Below are positions 1 to 9,286 of a stretch of DNA of 64,000 nucleotides, piece after piece. The DNA lies in NCBI RefSeq assembly GCF_013374115.1, contig NZ_AP022673.1, forward strand, positions 3,000,001 through 3,064,000. The letters run 5' to 3'. A program made the translations under genes and the position numbers. Below the pieces are notes generated by a model. That model saw nothing but the letters and a program-made list of their open reading frames with translations. It was not told where the DNA came from and did no database searches. Numbering within the stretch: position 1 is the stretch's first letter; the number at the start of each line of letters is the position of its first letter. Origin of the DNA: Sphingomonas sp. HMP9 (GTDB lineage: Bacteria > Pseudomonadota > Alphaproteobacteria > Sphingomonadales > Sphingomonadaceae).

Positions 1-417
1 GCGATCGACCGCGCGCATCGGCCACGGCGATGCCGGCTCGCTCAACCGTGGATCGGGTTCGGCGATGACGCGAAGCCCAAGCCGACGCGCCTGGTTGCGT
101 CGAGTCGTGCGCGTCGTGGCTCGCGCCCGTGTCTCGATCTCGCGCATCTCCTCGATCGCGGCGAAAAGGACGCCTTCGTCCACCTCGCCTTGGCGCTGCC
201 GGCGCAGGCGGGATCGCGCGAGACGGTGTTCCCACAGTGAAACGGGCGGTCGGGCAAGCTCGCGATAGCCAACTTCGAGATAGCCGCCATCGTCGGGGTC
301 GTGGACATAGATGCGGCTGAGGTCACGGGGATCGCGGCGTATCAGCACGCGCCGGGGCGGCCCGTCCCGCTCGATCCAGGGCTTCAGCGCGTCCGAATAG
401 TAGTGGATGTGGTCGAT
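1..417 (-). pseudogene. tniA: C-terminal half of a Tn402/Tn5053-type transposase (tniA), cut off by IS insertion
   Basis: Reading the minus strand from 417 to the window edge gives one open frame beginning IDHIHYYSDALKPWIERDG and running through a DPRDLSRIYV segment, which is typical of the beta-barrel C-terminal domain of Mu/TniA transposases. There is no start codon. It is preceded directly by the IS3 orfA fragment at 418. The matching N-terminal half ends in GVVI at 27929, and the two halves join in frame through a shared ATCGAC. The seam is seen in the sequence; the joint origin of the halves is inference. The gene stays open past the left edge, so tniB and tniQ would be expected outside the window. 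Confidence 0.8.
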
Positions 418-709
418 CTCTTGCCGGAGAATCTCGTTCTCCCGCCGAAGGCGCTTCAACTCGGCAGCCATATCTGTCTGCGGCGCTTCGCCGGGCATCT
501 CCATCAATCGATCACGACGACGGCCGATCCAGCGTACCAGCGTCGACAGGCCAACGCCCAGATCCTCCGCCACCGCACGCTGCGTACGCCCGCTGGTCGC
601 CACCAGCCGGACCGCCTCGTCCTCGAATTCCTTCGTAAATCGTCGCTGCTTCGTCATCGAGTTCACCTTTCATCTCAGGAAAACTCTCCACTTTTCTGAA
701 GCAAGTCCA
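418..709 (-). mobile_element. Truncated IS3-family element (copy A): orfA 5' part and one terminal repeat
   Basis: This is the orfA end of the IS3 element that is complete at 48062-49298. The outer terminal repeat TGGACTTGCTTCAGAAAAG begins at 709 on the minus strand. orfA starts at 657 (MTKQRRFTKEF) and runs through its helix-turn-helix and the start of the leucine-rich segment (RRENEILRQE) before switching into tniA sequence at about 418. The two copies are almost identical, with a handful of differences concentrated in the last 80 bases before the junction. The rest of orfA, all of orfB and the other terminal repeat are missing, so this copy cannot move by itself. Confidence 0.85.
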
Positions 710-712
710 CTT

Positions 713-1045
713 GGGCCTTGGCTCGACCAACTGGAAACAAGAACACACAAGAATGTCGCCGTCGTCGCGCTGGCTAACAAGATCGTCCGGATCAGTTGGG
801 CAGTGCTGGCACGTCAGGAAGAGTATCGGCCTCCCATGCCGATCGCCGCCTGACGCTCAAACCGCAACACCCAGGTCTGCAGCACGAGGAGTGATGGCAA
901 ACAGTCGATGGCGATACGGTCCAAGCCTGAGCAAAAATGCAGCCGTTGAAGGCTGAACCAGCTTGTTAGGACGACCGTGCGCGTATCCCATCATGGCCAG
1001 GGATCGAGATGTCCCACAAACAGGCCGGATACATTTACGCAGACT
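713..1045 (+). pseudogene. IS110-family element remnant (transposase C-terminus and right end)
   Basis: A plus-strand frame ending at 853 reads HKNVAVVALANKIVRISWAV followed by LARQEEYRPP, the typical C-terminal tail of IS110/IS1111 transposases (NVAVALANK...RIAW). Only about 45 codons remain, and the DEDD and serine-containing domains are absent. The sequence downstream, including GGCCGGATACATTTACGCAG near 1020-1040, resembles the non-coding right end of such elements. It directly follows the IS3 end at 709. The intact IS110 at 23.4-24.5 kb is a different member, so this is a separate, older insertion. Confidence 0.7.
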
Positions 1046-1096
1046 GTGCAGCCTATCGCGTTTCATGCTTGCCAGACGGGGGCGGACCATACATTT

Positions 1097-1402
1097 TAAG
1101 CCAGAACGTCCTGCAGGATATGTTTGTCAAGGCTGAGGTCCGCAACCAGCTGTTTCAGCTGCCGGTTCTCATCCTCGAGCTGCTTAAAGCGCCTCAGCTC
1201 GCCAACACCGAGACCGCCGTACACCTTCTTCCAGCGGTAAAACGTCTGCTCCGAAATCCCCATTCGCCGGATGACTTCGGCTACCGGTGTGCCGGTTTCA
1301 GCGCGAACGCAATCTGCTCGTCTGTGTACCTAGATTTCTTCATTTCCAGCTCCTTGCCCGAAGGCTTCTCAAGGCCGGAAAACTCTCGCTCAAAATGGAC
1401 TA
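1097..1402 (-). pseudogene. IS3-family (IS407-like) orfA remnant with internal deletion
   Basis: The minus strand from 1342 encodes MKKSRYTDEQIAFALK, the usual start of IS407-group OrfA. It then shifts frame after a short deletion within a GAAAC repeat and resumes as TGTPVAEVIRRMGISEQTFY with RWKKVYGGLGVGELRRFKQL. It ends at a stop near 1098 after DKHILQDVLA. The element end, with GTCCATTTTGAGCGAGAG reading inward, lies near 1400. No orfB follows. This is a decayed fragment lying between an IS110 scrap and an IS5 scrap. Confidence 0.75.
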
Positions 1403-1419
1403 AAAACAGGCGGGACGTC

Positions 1420-1720
1420 AAATTTGGCGATGCGTATCCCACACTTGCCAAGCTGTTCGCCGATGGGGGGCATGCCGGGCCGAAGCTCGAAGCGGCGGTC
1501 GCCCGCCCATAACGTCTGACAATCGAAATCGTCAGACGTTCCGACCCAGCGGATTTCGTAATTCTGGCCCGGCGCTCGGTCATCGAACGCACATCGGCGT
1601 GGTTTAGTCGGTGCCGGCGTCTCGCCAAGGACTGGGAAGCCTCCATAGTATAGTCCGAAGCTTGGACGGTCGTCTTACCCATCAGGCGAATGACCAGCTG
1701 CACTGCTAAACTCGAATTAT
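1420..1720 (+). pseudogene. IS5-family transposase C-terminal remnant
   Basis: Plus-strand frames contain KLFADGGHAGPKLEAAVAR, then TIEIVRRSDPADFVILARRS and VIERTSAWFSRCRRLAKDWE. These are the conserved C-terminal blocks of IS5-family DDE transposases, including the Y/V-ERT-xAW-x-xRCRRLAKD signature with the catalytic Glu. Stop codons interrupt the frame after the Arg-Pro at about 1510 and again near 1650. The N-terminal half is missing. It marks the inner border of the IS scrapyard, next to the catabolic cluster. Confidence 0.75.
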
Positions 1721-1731
1721 TAGCTGCGCTC

Positions 1732-3371
1732 TTACGTGCCCGCGACGTGGGCGTGGTATCGCTCTCGGAGGACCGTCTTCAGAAGCTTACCGGTCGCCGT
1801 GTGAGGAAGGTCATCGACTATGATGACATCGTCGGGGAGCCACCAGCGCGCAACGTGGCGAGCGAGATAGGCTAGAACGGACGTACGGTCAACCGTGGCG
1901 CCGGGGTTGAGACGGAGCAGCAACAACGGACGCTCTTGCCAACGCGGGTGCGGTACACCGATGACAGCGGCTTCCGCTACGCCGGGATAGGCGGTGGCAA
2001 CATTCTCCAGATCGATCGACGAGATCCATTCGCCACCGGACTTGATCACGTCCTTGGCGCGGTCGGTGACGTGGAGGAAGCCGTCGGCATCAATCCGCGC
2101 GATGTCGCCGGTGTCGAGCCAGCCGTCGGCGTCGAGCATCGTCTCGGCCTCCACCCCAAAATAGCGTTCGATCACCCAGGGCCCGCGAACCTTCAGCAAT
2201 CCAGCCGCGGCGCCGTCGTGCGGCAGCGCCGCACCGGCGGCATCCTCGATCCGCAGTTCGATCCCGAACACGGTGCGGCCCTGCGTGGCGCGCAGCGCGA
2301 CCAGCGCGTCGGGATCAAGGCCGACATGCTTGGCGTGCGGGCGGCAGACGGTGGCGACGGGGCTGGTTTCGGTCATGCCCCAGGCCTGCATTGCCTCGAC
2401 GCCGAGCAGGTCGCGGAAGCGCGTGATGAGCGCGGCGGGCGTCGCCGCACCGCCCATAAACACGCGGTCGAGTTTCAGCGCGGCGCGGTCCCCAGGGGGC
2501 AGCGTTGCGATGTGATCGAGCAACGCGAACCAGACGGTGGGCACGCCGAGCGAGAAGCTGACACCCTCGTCGCGCAACAGCGCATGGAGCGACACCGGAT
2601 CAAGCGCCGCACCCGGCAGCACGAGCTTCGCGCCGCACATCGCCGCCGCGAACGGCACCCCCACGCGTTGACGTGGAACAACGGCGTGACCAGCAACACG
2701 CTGTCGCGGGCCGACAGGGCCATCGAATCCGCGGCGCAGGCGGCAAACGCGTGCAGCAGCGTAGAGCGGTGACTGTAGAGTACGCCCTTCGGATTGCCGG
2801 TCGTCCCCGACGTGTAGCAGAGCGTCGATGCGGCGGATTCCTCGATTGCCGGCCAGGCGGGCAGGGGCGCGGTATCGGCGATCAGCGTCTCGTACGCGAT
2901 CAAACCGGGCAGGTCGCTGGCGGGCATGTCGGCCTTCGCGGACAGCACGATGATCGTTGGGACGTCGGGCAGACCCGCGACTAGCGGTTCGATGATCGGC
3001 AACAGGTCTGGATCGACGCACAGGATGCGCGCGCCGCCGTGGCCGAGGATATAGCTGATTTGTTCGGCGAACAGTCGGGGATTGACGGTGTGTAACACCA
3101 GCCCGCTCGCGGTGACGCCGTAATAAAGTTCGAGATGCGCGGTGCGGTTCCACGCCAGCGTCGCGATGCGGTCGCCGCGCCGCGCGCCCAACGCTTCGAG
3201 CGCGGCGGCGACGCGGCGCGCGCGGGTCGCGACGCGGCCCCAGGTCGATCGCTCGATCGCACCGTCTGCTGCCCGCGACACGATCTCGACCGCGCCATGG
3301 TTGATCGCCGCGTGGTCGATCAGCAGGCCGGTGGTCAGCGGGCGATCCTGCATCAGTCCGCGCATCGTCAT
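1732..3371 (-). pseudogene. Acyl-CoA synthetase (AMP-forming), one-base frameshift
   Basis: Would activate a fatty or other carboxylic acid to its acyl-CoA. The start at 3371 follows AGGAGA by four bases. The N-terminal part contains the P-loop CYTSGTTGNPKGVLYSHRS and ends with PLFHVNAWG. The continuation in another frame begins VPFAAAMCGAKLVLPG and includes the A5 block WGMTETSP, the [10 protein letters not shown] motif, the [12 protein letters not shown] hinge and the C-terminal TATGKLLK lysine. Together they make a normal synthetase of about 545 residues. The break is a run of five C (plus strand, 2658-2662) where six would restore the frame, so it is either a recent inactivating mutation or a sequencing error. 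It is divergent from the acyl-CoA dehydrogenase pair. Confidence 0.85.
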
Positions 3372-3543
3372 TCTCCTGTTGTGCGGCGGGGGTGCCAGAG
3401 GATCGGGGGCGGTTGAAGGCTCGGATCCGCATAGCCGCGGACAATCGCGTGGGTGATTTTCCGCCCGCCTACCACGTCCGATGTTGCCGCCCGCCGCCGC
3501 GCGCCAGATCTTAGTTCCGCACAGTGAACAAGGGCCAGATGCC
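3372..3543. promoter_or_regulatory. Divergent promoter region between acyl-CoA synthetase and acyl-CoA dehydrogenase genes
   Basis: The 172 bases separate two divergently read genes and must hold both promoters. The synthetase has a clear AGGAGA ribosome binding site at its edge. No convincing -35/-10 pair or perfect operator palindrome was found by eye. The IclR-type regulator at 8491 is the obvious candidate to act here. Confidence 0.4.
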
Positions 3544-4722
3544 GTGAACCTCGATTTCGATGCCGACGACCAGGCGTTCCGTGCCGAGGTGCGCGCGTTC
3601 TTCGCCGATGCGATTCCAGCTGCCTGGAGCACCCGTGTTCGCGCCGGGCTGCGGCTCGATCCCGAGGATCTGACCGCGTATCAGCGGATGCTGGCGGCGC
3701 GCGGCTGGGGCGCGCCGACCTGGCCGATCGAGCATGGCGGCACTGGCTGGTCGCCGACGCAGCTCTACATCTTCTGGTCGGAGGCAGCGCGTGCCGATGC
3801 GCCCGCGCAATTCCACCAGGGCTTGGAGCTGATCGGCCCGATCCTGTTCACCTATGGCAGCGCCGAACAGCGGGCGTACTATCTGCCGCGGATCATCAGC
3901 GGCGAGGACTGGTGGTGCCAGGGCTATTCGGAACCTGGCGCCGGCTCCGACCTCGCGGCGCTGCGCACGCGGGCGGACCACGACGGCGACGCCTATGTGC
4001 TCAACGGCCAGAAGATGTGGACGAGTTACGCGCATGTCGCGACGCAGATGTTCGTGCTTGCACGCACCTCGACCGAGGCGCGGCGGCAGCAGGGCATCTC
4101 GCTGATCCTCGTCGACATGGCGACGCCGGGCCTGCGCATCCGCCCGATCGCGACCCTGGACGAGAAGCACCACACCAACGAGGTGTTCCTCGACGACGTC
4201 CGCGTGCCCGCCGCGAACTTGGTCGGCGAGGAGGGGCAGGGCTGGAACTACGGCAAGGTTCTGCTCGATCGCGAACGGATGGTAAGTGCCGCGACTGCGA
4301 TCTTCCTGCCGCAGACGGTGCGCGGTATCCGCGACGCCGCGCGGCGGCGGCGGATCGGCAGCGTGCCGCTGGCCGAGACGTCGGGTTTCGCGGGGAAACT
4401 CGCGCAGTTCGAGATCGAGGTGATCGCGTTGCAGACGATGGTGCTGCGGCTGATGGGCGACGCGGCGGCGGGCGCGGATTCAGGGCCGCGCGGATCGATG
4501 GTGAAGCTGCGCTGGTCCGACCTGATCCAACAGGGCACGACGCTATGGACCGAGGCCATCGGGCCGGAGGCGGCGCACTGGCAGGCGATCGATGGCGCTC
4601 CGCTGGCTGAGGACATGCCCTATCCGATGCAGGGTGCGCTGCATTCGCGAGTCACGACCATCTATGGCGGATCGAGCGAGATCCAGCACGATATCATCGC
4701 GCGCCGCGCGCTCGGGCTTTAG
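3544..4722 (+). CDS. Acyl-CoA dehydrogenase, first of an adjacent pair
   Basis: An FAD enzyme that oxidises an acyl-CoA to the 2-enoyl-CoA. I chose the GTG at 3544 (NLDFDADDQAFRAEVRAFFA) because family members begin here and an AAGGG lies about ten bases upstream; an ATG at 3481 would add 21 unsupported residues. The protein has 392 residues. The substrate-entry motif YSEPGAGSDLAALRTRA, the FAD-binding segment GQKMWTSYAH and the C-terminal YGGSSEIQHDIIARRALGL are all present. The next dehydrogenase starts 11 bases after its stop. Adjacent, unequal ACAD genes often encode heteromeric enzymes for bulky substrates such as steroid side chains; that role here is inference. Confidence 0.92.
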   Translation: MNLDFDADDQAFRAEVRAFFADAIPAAWSTRVRAGLRLDPEDLTAYQRMLAARGWGAPTWPIEHGGTGWSPTQLYIFWSEAARADAPAQFHQGLELIGPILFTYGSAEQRAYYLPRIISGEDWWCQGYSEPGAGSDLAALRTRADHDGDAYVLNGQKMWTSYAHVATQMFVLARTSTEARRQQGISLILVDMATPGLRIRPIATLDEKHHTNEVFLDDVRVPAANLVGEEGQGWNYGKVLLDRERMVSAATAIFLPQTVRGIRDAARRRRIGSVPLAETSGFAGKLAQFEIEVIALQTMVLRLMGDAAAGADSGPRGSMVKLRWSDLIQQGTTLWTEAIGPEAAHWQAIDGAPLAEDMPYPMQGALHSRVTTIYGGSSEIQHDIIARRALGL

Positions 4723-4733
4723 GATTCTGATCG

Positions 4734-5846
4734 ATGAATTTCCTCTACAGCGACGAACAGCGGATGCTTTACGAGAGCGTAGATCGGTACGGCCAGCAGG
4801 AGTGGCGGGCGGCCGCTCGGCTCGCGACTTTGGCGGCGGGGCCTAAGGCGGCTGCGCGACGCTGGCGCGCAATGGCTGAGCTCGGCTGGCTGATGTTACC
4901 GATCGCGGCAGAGGACGGCGGTCTCGGCGGCGGGCCGGTCGAGGTGATGGCGGTAGCGGAAGGTCTCGGGCGGCATCTGATCACTGATCCCTGGGTGTCG
5001 TCCTGCGTCCTCGCGCCCGCCCTCCTGCACGGCGGCGGCGATGCCCCGACCGTGCTGGCGACCGAGATCGGCGCGGGCGTTGCGCGCGTCGCAGCCGCGC
5101 TGATCGAAGCGGACGGTGGCCATGACCTGCATCGCGTTAGCCTGCGCGCCGAGCGGGTCGGCGGCGGCTATCGCCTGTCGGGCGCGAAGGTGCATGTCGA
5201 GGACGGCGCCGACGCCGACTGGTTCGTCGTCTCCGCGCGCACCGCCGGCGGCGATGCCGAGGTCGCGGGGATCAGCCTGTTCCTCGTCCCCGCCACCGCG
5301 CCCAGGCTGACGATCGAACGCTTCCGCGCGATCGACGGCCACCGGCATGCGCGGCTGCGATTGGACGGCGTGACCGCCGCTACGCTGGTGGGCGAGGCAG
5401 ACGCCGCGCTCCCGCTAATCGCCTCGGCGGTCGACCGCGCGATCTGTGCGCACCTGGCGGAGGCGACCGGATCGATGGAGGCGGTCGCGGCAACGACGCT
5501 CGATTATCTTAAGACGCGGCATCAGTTCGGCGTGCCGATCGGGAGCTTCCAAGCCTTGAAACACCGCATGGTTGACCTGACAATCGCCTGCGAGGAGGCG
5601 CGTGCGATGACCTATCACGCGACGCTCAACCTCGACGGGCTGGACTGCATCCGTGCAGTGGCCGCGGCGAAGACGCGTGTCGGGCAGTGCGGGCTGTACG
5701 TCGCGCGGCAGGCCGTGCAGCTGCACGGCGGCGTCGGGACCAGCGACGAACTGATCGTCAGCCATCATCTGAAGCGCCAGATGATGCTCGACCTCGCGCA
5801 TGGCGGCGCGGACCATCATCGCGCAAGGTTCGCGGCGGCGGCCTGA
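4734..5846 (+). CDS. Acyl-CoA dehydrogenase, second of an adjacent pair
   Basis: A 370-residue member of the acyl-CoA dehydrogenase family that starts MNFLYSDEQRMLYESVDRY. It has the N-terminal helical domain (LGWLMLPIAAEDGGLGGG), a middle beta domain (GYRLSGAKVHVEDGADADWF) and the C-terminal helical domain (RHQFGVPIGSFQALKHRMVD, then VQLHGGVGTSDE). The middle domain lacks the strong G-S-D signature seen in its partner, which is usual for the second, less canonical subunit of paired enzymes. It is probably co-transcribed with the gene ending 11 bases upstream. Pairing into a heteromeric dehydrogenase is inference from the gene order. Confidence 0.9.
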   Translation: MNFLYSDEQRMLYESVDRYGQQEWRAAARLATLAAGPKAAARRWRAMAELGWLMLPIAAEDGGLGGGPVEVMAVAEGLGRHLITDPWVSSCVLAPALLHGGGDAPTVLATEIGAGVARVAAALIEADGGHDLHRVSLRAERVGGGYRLSGAKVHVEDGADADWFVVSARTAGGDAEVAGISLFLVPATAPRLTIERFRAIDGHRHARLRLDGVTAATLVGEADAALPLIASAVDRAICAHLAEATGSMEAVAATTLDYLKTRHQFGVPIGSFQALKHRMVDLTIACEEARAMTYHATLNLDGLDCIRAVAAAKTRVGQCGLYVARQAVQLHGGVGTSDELIVSHHLKRQMMLDLAHGGADHHRARFAAAA

Positions 5847-5849
5847 CCT

Positions 5850-5940
5850 ATTAGCCCGTCATCCCGCGAAACGGGAGCCCAGGGTCACAAACGATAGCGC
5901 TCCTGGCTCCTGGACCCCCGCGTTCGCAGGGGAGCCAAGC
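5850..5940. repeat. Palindromic intergenic repeat between convergent genes, terminator-like
   Basis: Two imperfect palindromic modules face each other: GTCATCCCGCGAAACGGGAG at about 5859, and CTCCTGGACCCCCGCG followed by TTCGCAGGGGAGCC ending near 5936. The arms GGAGCCCAGG and CCTGGCTCC pair with each other as well. The layout resembles the widespread alphaproteobacterial intergenic palindromes of the type GTCATCCCCGCGAAGGCGGG. It lies between the convergent dehydrogenase and MFS genes and could end transcription from both sides. Confidence 0.6.
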
Positions 5941-5957
5941 CGAACGTCGATCCCGCC

Positions 5958-7277
5958 CTAATCCGCCTCGTCCGCGACGATCGTCCGCGCCGCGACCGCG
6001 AACAGCACCGACGCCAGCACCAGCGGCAGCGCGACCAGTGCCATCGCCATGCGCAGCCCCGCGACCGGCCCCATCGTCGCGCTCAGCCAGTCGCTCGCAA
6101 GCCCGACGAACAGCGGCCCGAAGGCGAGCCCGATCGCGTTGGTCAGGAACAGCTGGATCGCCGACGCCATCGCGCGCAGCGGCGCGGCGGCGAGCGTCTG
6201 CACCGCCGCGAACGCCGAGCCATAGTTTAGCGCGTGGACGAAGATCGCGCAGCCGAGCAACGCGAACGACAGGCGGATATCGCCGCTGAGCGCGGTACCG
6301 GCGAACAGCGGCACCGACAGCGCCAGTGTCGCGGTCGGCAGGCGGACATAGCCGATGATGCCACGCCGCGCGATCCGGTCGGCGAGCCACCCTCCGATCA
6401 GCGTGCCGAGCCCGCCGCCGATGCCGACCAGCAGACCCAGCGTCACGCCGAGGAACACCGACGGCGCGACGCCCCAGTTGGCGGCCAGCGCCGCGAGGCC
6501 CGCGGCATGCGTACGCATGTAGAGCGAGCCGAAAAACGCCGCTTGCCCGTAATAAGCGAACGCCGCGAAACCCGAAGCGACCGATATGCACCAATAGGAG
6601 CGTTTCACGCGCAGCATCTGCAACACTGTGGCGAGCGGCAGCGGCGCGGCGCGAATCGCGGTCGCCACGCGGCGCGGCTCTTTCAACGCCAGCACCACGA
6701 TGATCGCAAGGATCAGCCCCGGTGCGCCCGCAAGAAAGAATGCCGCGCGCCAGCCGAGCGTCGCGAGGAGCACGCCGCCGAGCACTAGCCCGGCGAGCGA
6801 ACCGAGCGGGATACCGAGCGTGTAGAGCGCCAGCGCGGAGGCGCGGCGTTCGCGCGGCACGTAATCGGTGATCAGGCTGTGCGCGGCCGGCGTGCAGCCC
6901 GCCTCGCCGACGCCCACGCCGACCCGCGCGAGCAGCATCTCGCCGAAATTGCGGGTGACGCCGCAGAGCATCGTGAACGCGCTCCACACCGCAAGTGAAC
7001 CGGCGATTATGTGGACCCGGTTGCCGCGATCGGCGACGCGGGCGAGCGGAATGCCCAGCACCGTATAAAACAGCGCGAACGCCAGCCCGCTGATAGCGCC
7101 GATCTGCCAGTCGGCCAGATGCAGGTCGATCTTCATCGGCTCGACCAGCAGCGTGACGATCTGGCGGTCGAGCATGTTGAGGACATAGACCAGCATCAGC
7201 AGCAGGATCGGGCCATAGGGAAAGGCGCGGGGTTCGCGTGCAGCATCGTCGGCGATCTGGGCCTCTGCGATCATCAT
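5958..7277 (-). CDS. MFS transporter of the spinster-like type
   Basis: A 439-residue inner-membrane protein with about twelve hydrophobic segments. The first helix carries LMLVYVLNMLDRQIVTLLVE, a feature common in the spinster-like MFS proteins of sphingomonad catabolic clusters (YxxNxxDRxI). The loop-2/3 motif appears as GIPLARVADRGNR. A CAGGAGA lies just upstream of the first of two ATG codons (7277 and 7274). It sits convergent to the dehydrogenase pair and divergent from the alpha/beta hydrolase, so uptake of the cluster's substrate or export of an intermediate is likely, but the cargo is unknown. Confidence 0.9.
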   Translation of the reverse strand: MMIAEAQIADDAAREPRAFPYGPILLLMLVYVLNMLDRQIVTLLVEPMKIDLHLADWQIGAISGLAFALFYTVLGIPLARVADRGNRVHIIAGSLAVWSAFTMLCGVTRNFGEMLLARVGVGVGEAGCTPAAHSLITDYVPRERRASALALYTLGIPLGSLAGLVLGGVLLATLGWRAAFFLAGAPGLILAIIVVLALKEPRRVATAIRAAPLPLATVLQMLRVKRSYWCISVASGFAAFAYYGQAAFFGSLYMRTHAAGLAALAANWGVAPSVFLGVTLGLLVGIGGGLGTLIGGWLADRIARRGIIGYVRLPTATLALSVPLFAGTALSGDIRLSFALLGCAIFVHALNYGSAFAAVQTLAAAPLRAMASAIQLFLTNAIGLAFGPLFVGLASDWLSATMGPVAGLRMAMALVALPLVLASVLFAVAARTIVADEAD

Positions 7278-7459
7278 CGTCTCCTGTTCGCCTTATGGCG
7301 ATTGCGGCGATCATAGGACGGGGCATGAATGCCGCTCGCCGGGCATCCGGCGGGCGCGACTTTATCGTCCATGTGATTCAGGGCGGCACGATCGCCGCGC
7401 GCCGCTCGCGACTGTCGGCAGGGGCTAGGATGTCCACCGCATCGAGTCAGAGGAAAGCT

Positions 7460-8356
7460 ATGCCGATCGCGCATCACGGCGACGTCGCTATACACTACGA
7501 CAGTTACGGCGACGTTGACGCGCCGGCCGTCCTGCTGATGGCGGGGGCGGGGCGACCTGCCACCGATTTCGACGCGCCGTTCATCGATGGGCTGACTGCA
7601 GCCGGTTTCCGCGTGATGCGTCTCGACAGCCGCGACACGGGCCTTTCCACCGCCTTCCCCGGGGTGTCGGCGAACCTGTGCGCGGTCTACCATGCGGCGC
7701 GCGGCGGGGCCCCGGCCAACCCGCCCTATGCGATCGCCGATATGGCGGCGGACGCGATCGCCGTCCTCGACGCGGCCGGAGTGGATCGCGCGCATATCGT
7801 CGGGCGCTCGCTCGGCGGGATGGTCGCGCAGCATCTGGCGATCCACGCACCGGCCCGTGTCGCCAGCCTGGCGCTGGTCATGGCCAACAGCCGCAGCCTC
7901 ATTGACCGGATCGGCGAGGCGACACTCGACCAGCTCGAGGCGGAGTCGATCCCCGACGCCGATGCCTATGTCGCTCGCCAGCTGCGCGTGTTCCAAGCCA
8001 ACGGGATTGCGGAGGATTTCGACGCGGACCGGATCGCGGCGGAGGCGCGGATCGCGTGGGCGCGCGGCGTTCATCCCGGTGCGACAGCGCGGCATTTCGC
8101 CGCCGCCCTCGCCGCCGAGGACATGCGCCCGGCGCTGGCCGGAGTCGCCGCGCCGACGCTCGTCATCCACGGCGCACGTGATCCGGTCATCCCGCCCGCC
8201 TATGCGGTCGAGACTGCGGGTGCGATTCCCTGCGCGGAGCTCGTTATGATCGAGGAGATGGCGCATGACGCGCCGCCGCACCTGCGCGCCGACTGGCTCC
8301 GGCGGATCGTGCGCCACGTGACCACTCTCGATGCTGGCACACCATCGCATATGTGA
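7460..8356 (+). CDS. Alpha/beta-hydrolase
   Basis: A 298-residue alpha/beta-hydrolase-fold protein starting MPIAHHGDVAIHYDSYGD, preceded by AGAGGAAAG at good spacing. The nucleophile elbow is VGRSLGGMVAQH (Ser at about residue 114), the acid is Asp in HGARDPVIPP and the base is His in EEMAHDAPPHL. The oxyanion region corresponds to LLMAGAGRPATDF. The family includes esterases, lactonases and C-C hydrolases. Beside a Baeyer-Villiger monooxygenase it could hydrolyse the ester or lactone product; that assignment is contextual. A much earlier in-frame start at 7238 would overlap the divergent MFS gene and lacks a ribosome binding site. Confidence 0.88.
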   Translation: MPIAHHGDVAIHYDSYGDVDAPAVLLMAGAGRPATDFDAPFIDGLTAAGFRVMRLDSRDTGLSTAFPGVSANLCAVYHAARGGAPANPPYAIADMAADAIAVLDAAGVDRAHIVGRSLGGMVAQHLAIHAPARVASLALVMANSRSLIDRIGEATLDQLEAESIPDADAYVARQLRVFQANGIAEDFDADRIAAEARIAWARGVHPGATARHFAAALAAEDMRPALAGVAAPTLVIHGARDPVIPPAYAVETAGAIPCAELVMIEEMAHDAPPHLRADWLRRIVRHVTTLDAGTPSHM

Positions 8357-8490
8357 TAAGTAACCCGTGCAGAGCTGGTCGTGGCCGGACAGGGTCGCGG
8401 CGCACTAGCCTCTTTGCCGACCTCTACGCAATGACGTGGCGGCAAAATGACAGAGGTGGCCGCCAAGGCTGCCCGGCATGGAGCGGATCG

Positions 8491-9279
8491 ATGATACGAC
8501 GTCCCGTCAAATCGGCCTCGCGCACGTTCGAGGTGCTCGAATTGTTTCGCGACCGCCGGATGCCACTGCGCCTGAACGAGATCTACACAGCGCTCGGCTA
8601 CCCGCAATCAAGCGCGACCAATTTGCTCAAAAGCATGGTCATGGCGGGGTACCTCAACTACAACCGCGCCACGCGCACCTATCTGCCGACGCTGCAGGTG
8701 ATGTCGCTCGGCAACTGGCTGTACAGCTATATCTCGGCCGACCACGGCTATGGCTGGCTGCTCGACGAACTGCAGCGGCGGACCGACGAGACAGCGGTGC
8801 TGGTCACGCAGAACGATCTGTTTATCCAGTATATCATGATGCGGCTGCCCGCGCATCCGCACAAGCGCCCGCCGCATGTCGGCGAGATGCGGCTGATGAT
8901 CGACGCCACCTCCGGCCTCGCGCTGATGAGCCAGATGCACGACCGTGAGATCGACAAGATCTGTCGCTACAGCAATTATTACGAGCTGAGCCCGGGCGGG
9001 CGCGTCGATAGCGCCGAGCTGATGCGTAAGATCGCGTGGATCCGCCAGACCGGCTATTGCTATTGGGACGAGCATCCGGTGCCGGGGATTGCGTCGATGG
9101 CGTTTCCGCTCGCCGACACGCTGCATGGTATCCCGCTCGCGGTCGGCGTCGGCGGCACGACCGAGCGGCTGTCGCGCAACAAGAGCGAACTGGTCAAGAT
9201 CAGCCGCGAGGTGATCGCCGAATTCCGCGACCGCTTCGCCCATGTCCCGGACGAACAATATCTGGTCGCGGCGGAGTGA
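8491..9279 (+). CDS. IclR-family transcriptional regulator
   Basis: A 262-residue regulator. The start is set at MIRRPVKSASRTFEVLELFR, the usual IclR N-terminus; the frame is open further upstream but without family similarity. The N-terminal winged helix (LRLNEIYTALGYPQSSATNL, then LLKSMVMAGYL) is followed by the effector domain, in which ATSGLALMSQMHDREIDK and GIASMAFPLADTLHGIPLAV match conserved blocks. It lies downstream of the hydrolase and upstream of the SMP-30 gene on the same strand. IclR proteins control nearby catabolic operons, so it is the best candidate regulator of this cluster; operator sites were not identified. Confidence 0.9.
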   Translation: MIRRPVKSASRTFEVLELFRDRRMPLRLNEIYTALGYPQSSATNLLKSMVMAGYLNYNRATRTYLPTLQVMSLGNWLYSYISADHGYGWLLDELQRRTDETAVLVTQNDLFIQYIMMRLPAHPHKRPPHVGEMRLMIDATSGLALMSQMHDREIDKICRYSNYYELSPGGRVDSAELMRKIAWIRQTGYCYWDEHPVPGIASMAFPLADTLHGIPLAVGVGGTTERLSRNKSELVKISREVIAEFRDRFAHVPDEQYLVAAE

Positions 9280-9286
9280 TCCGGGC

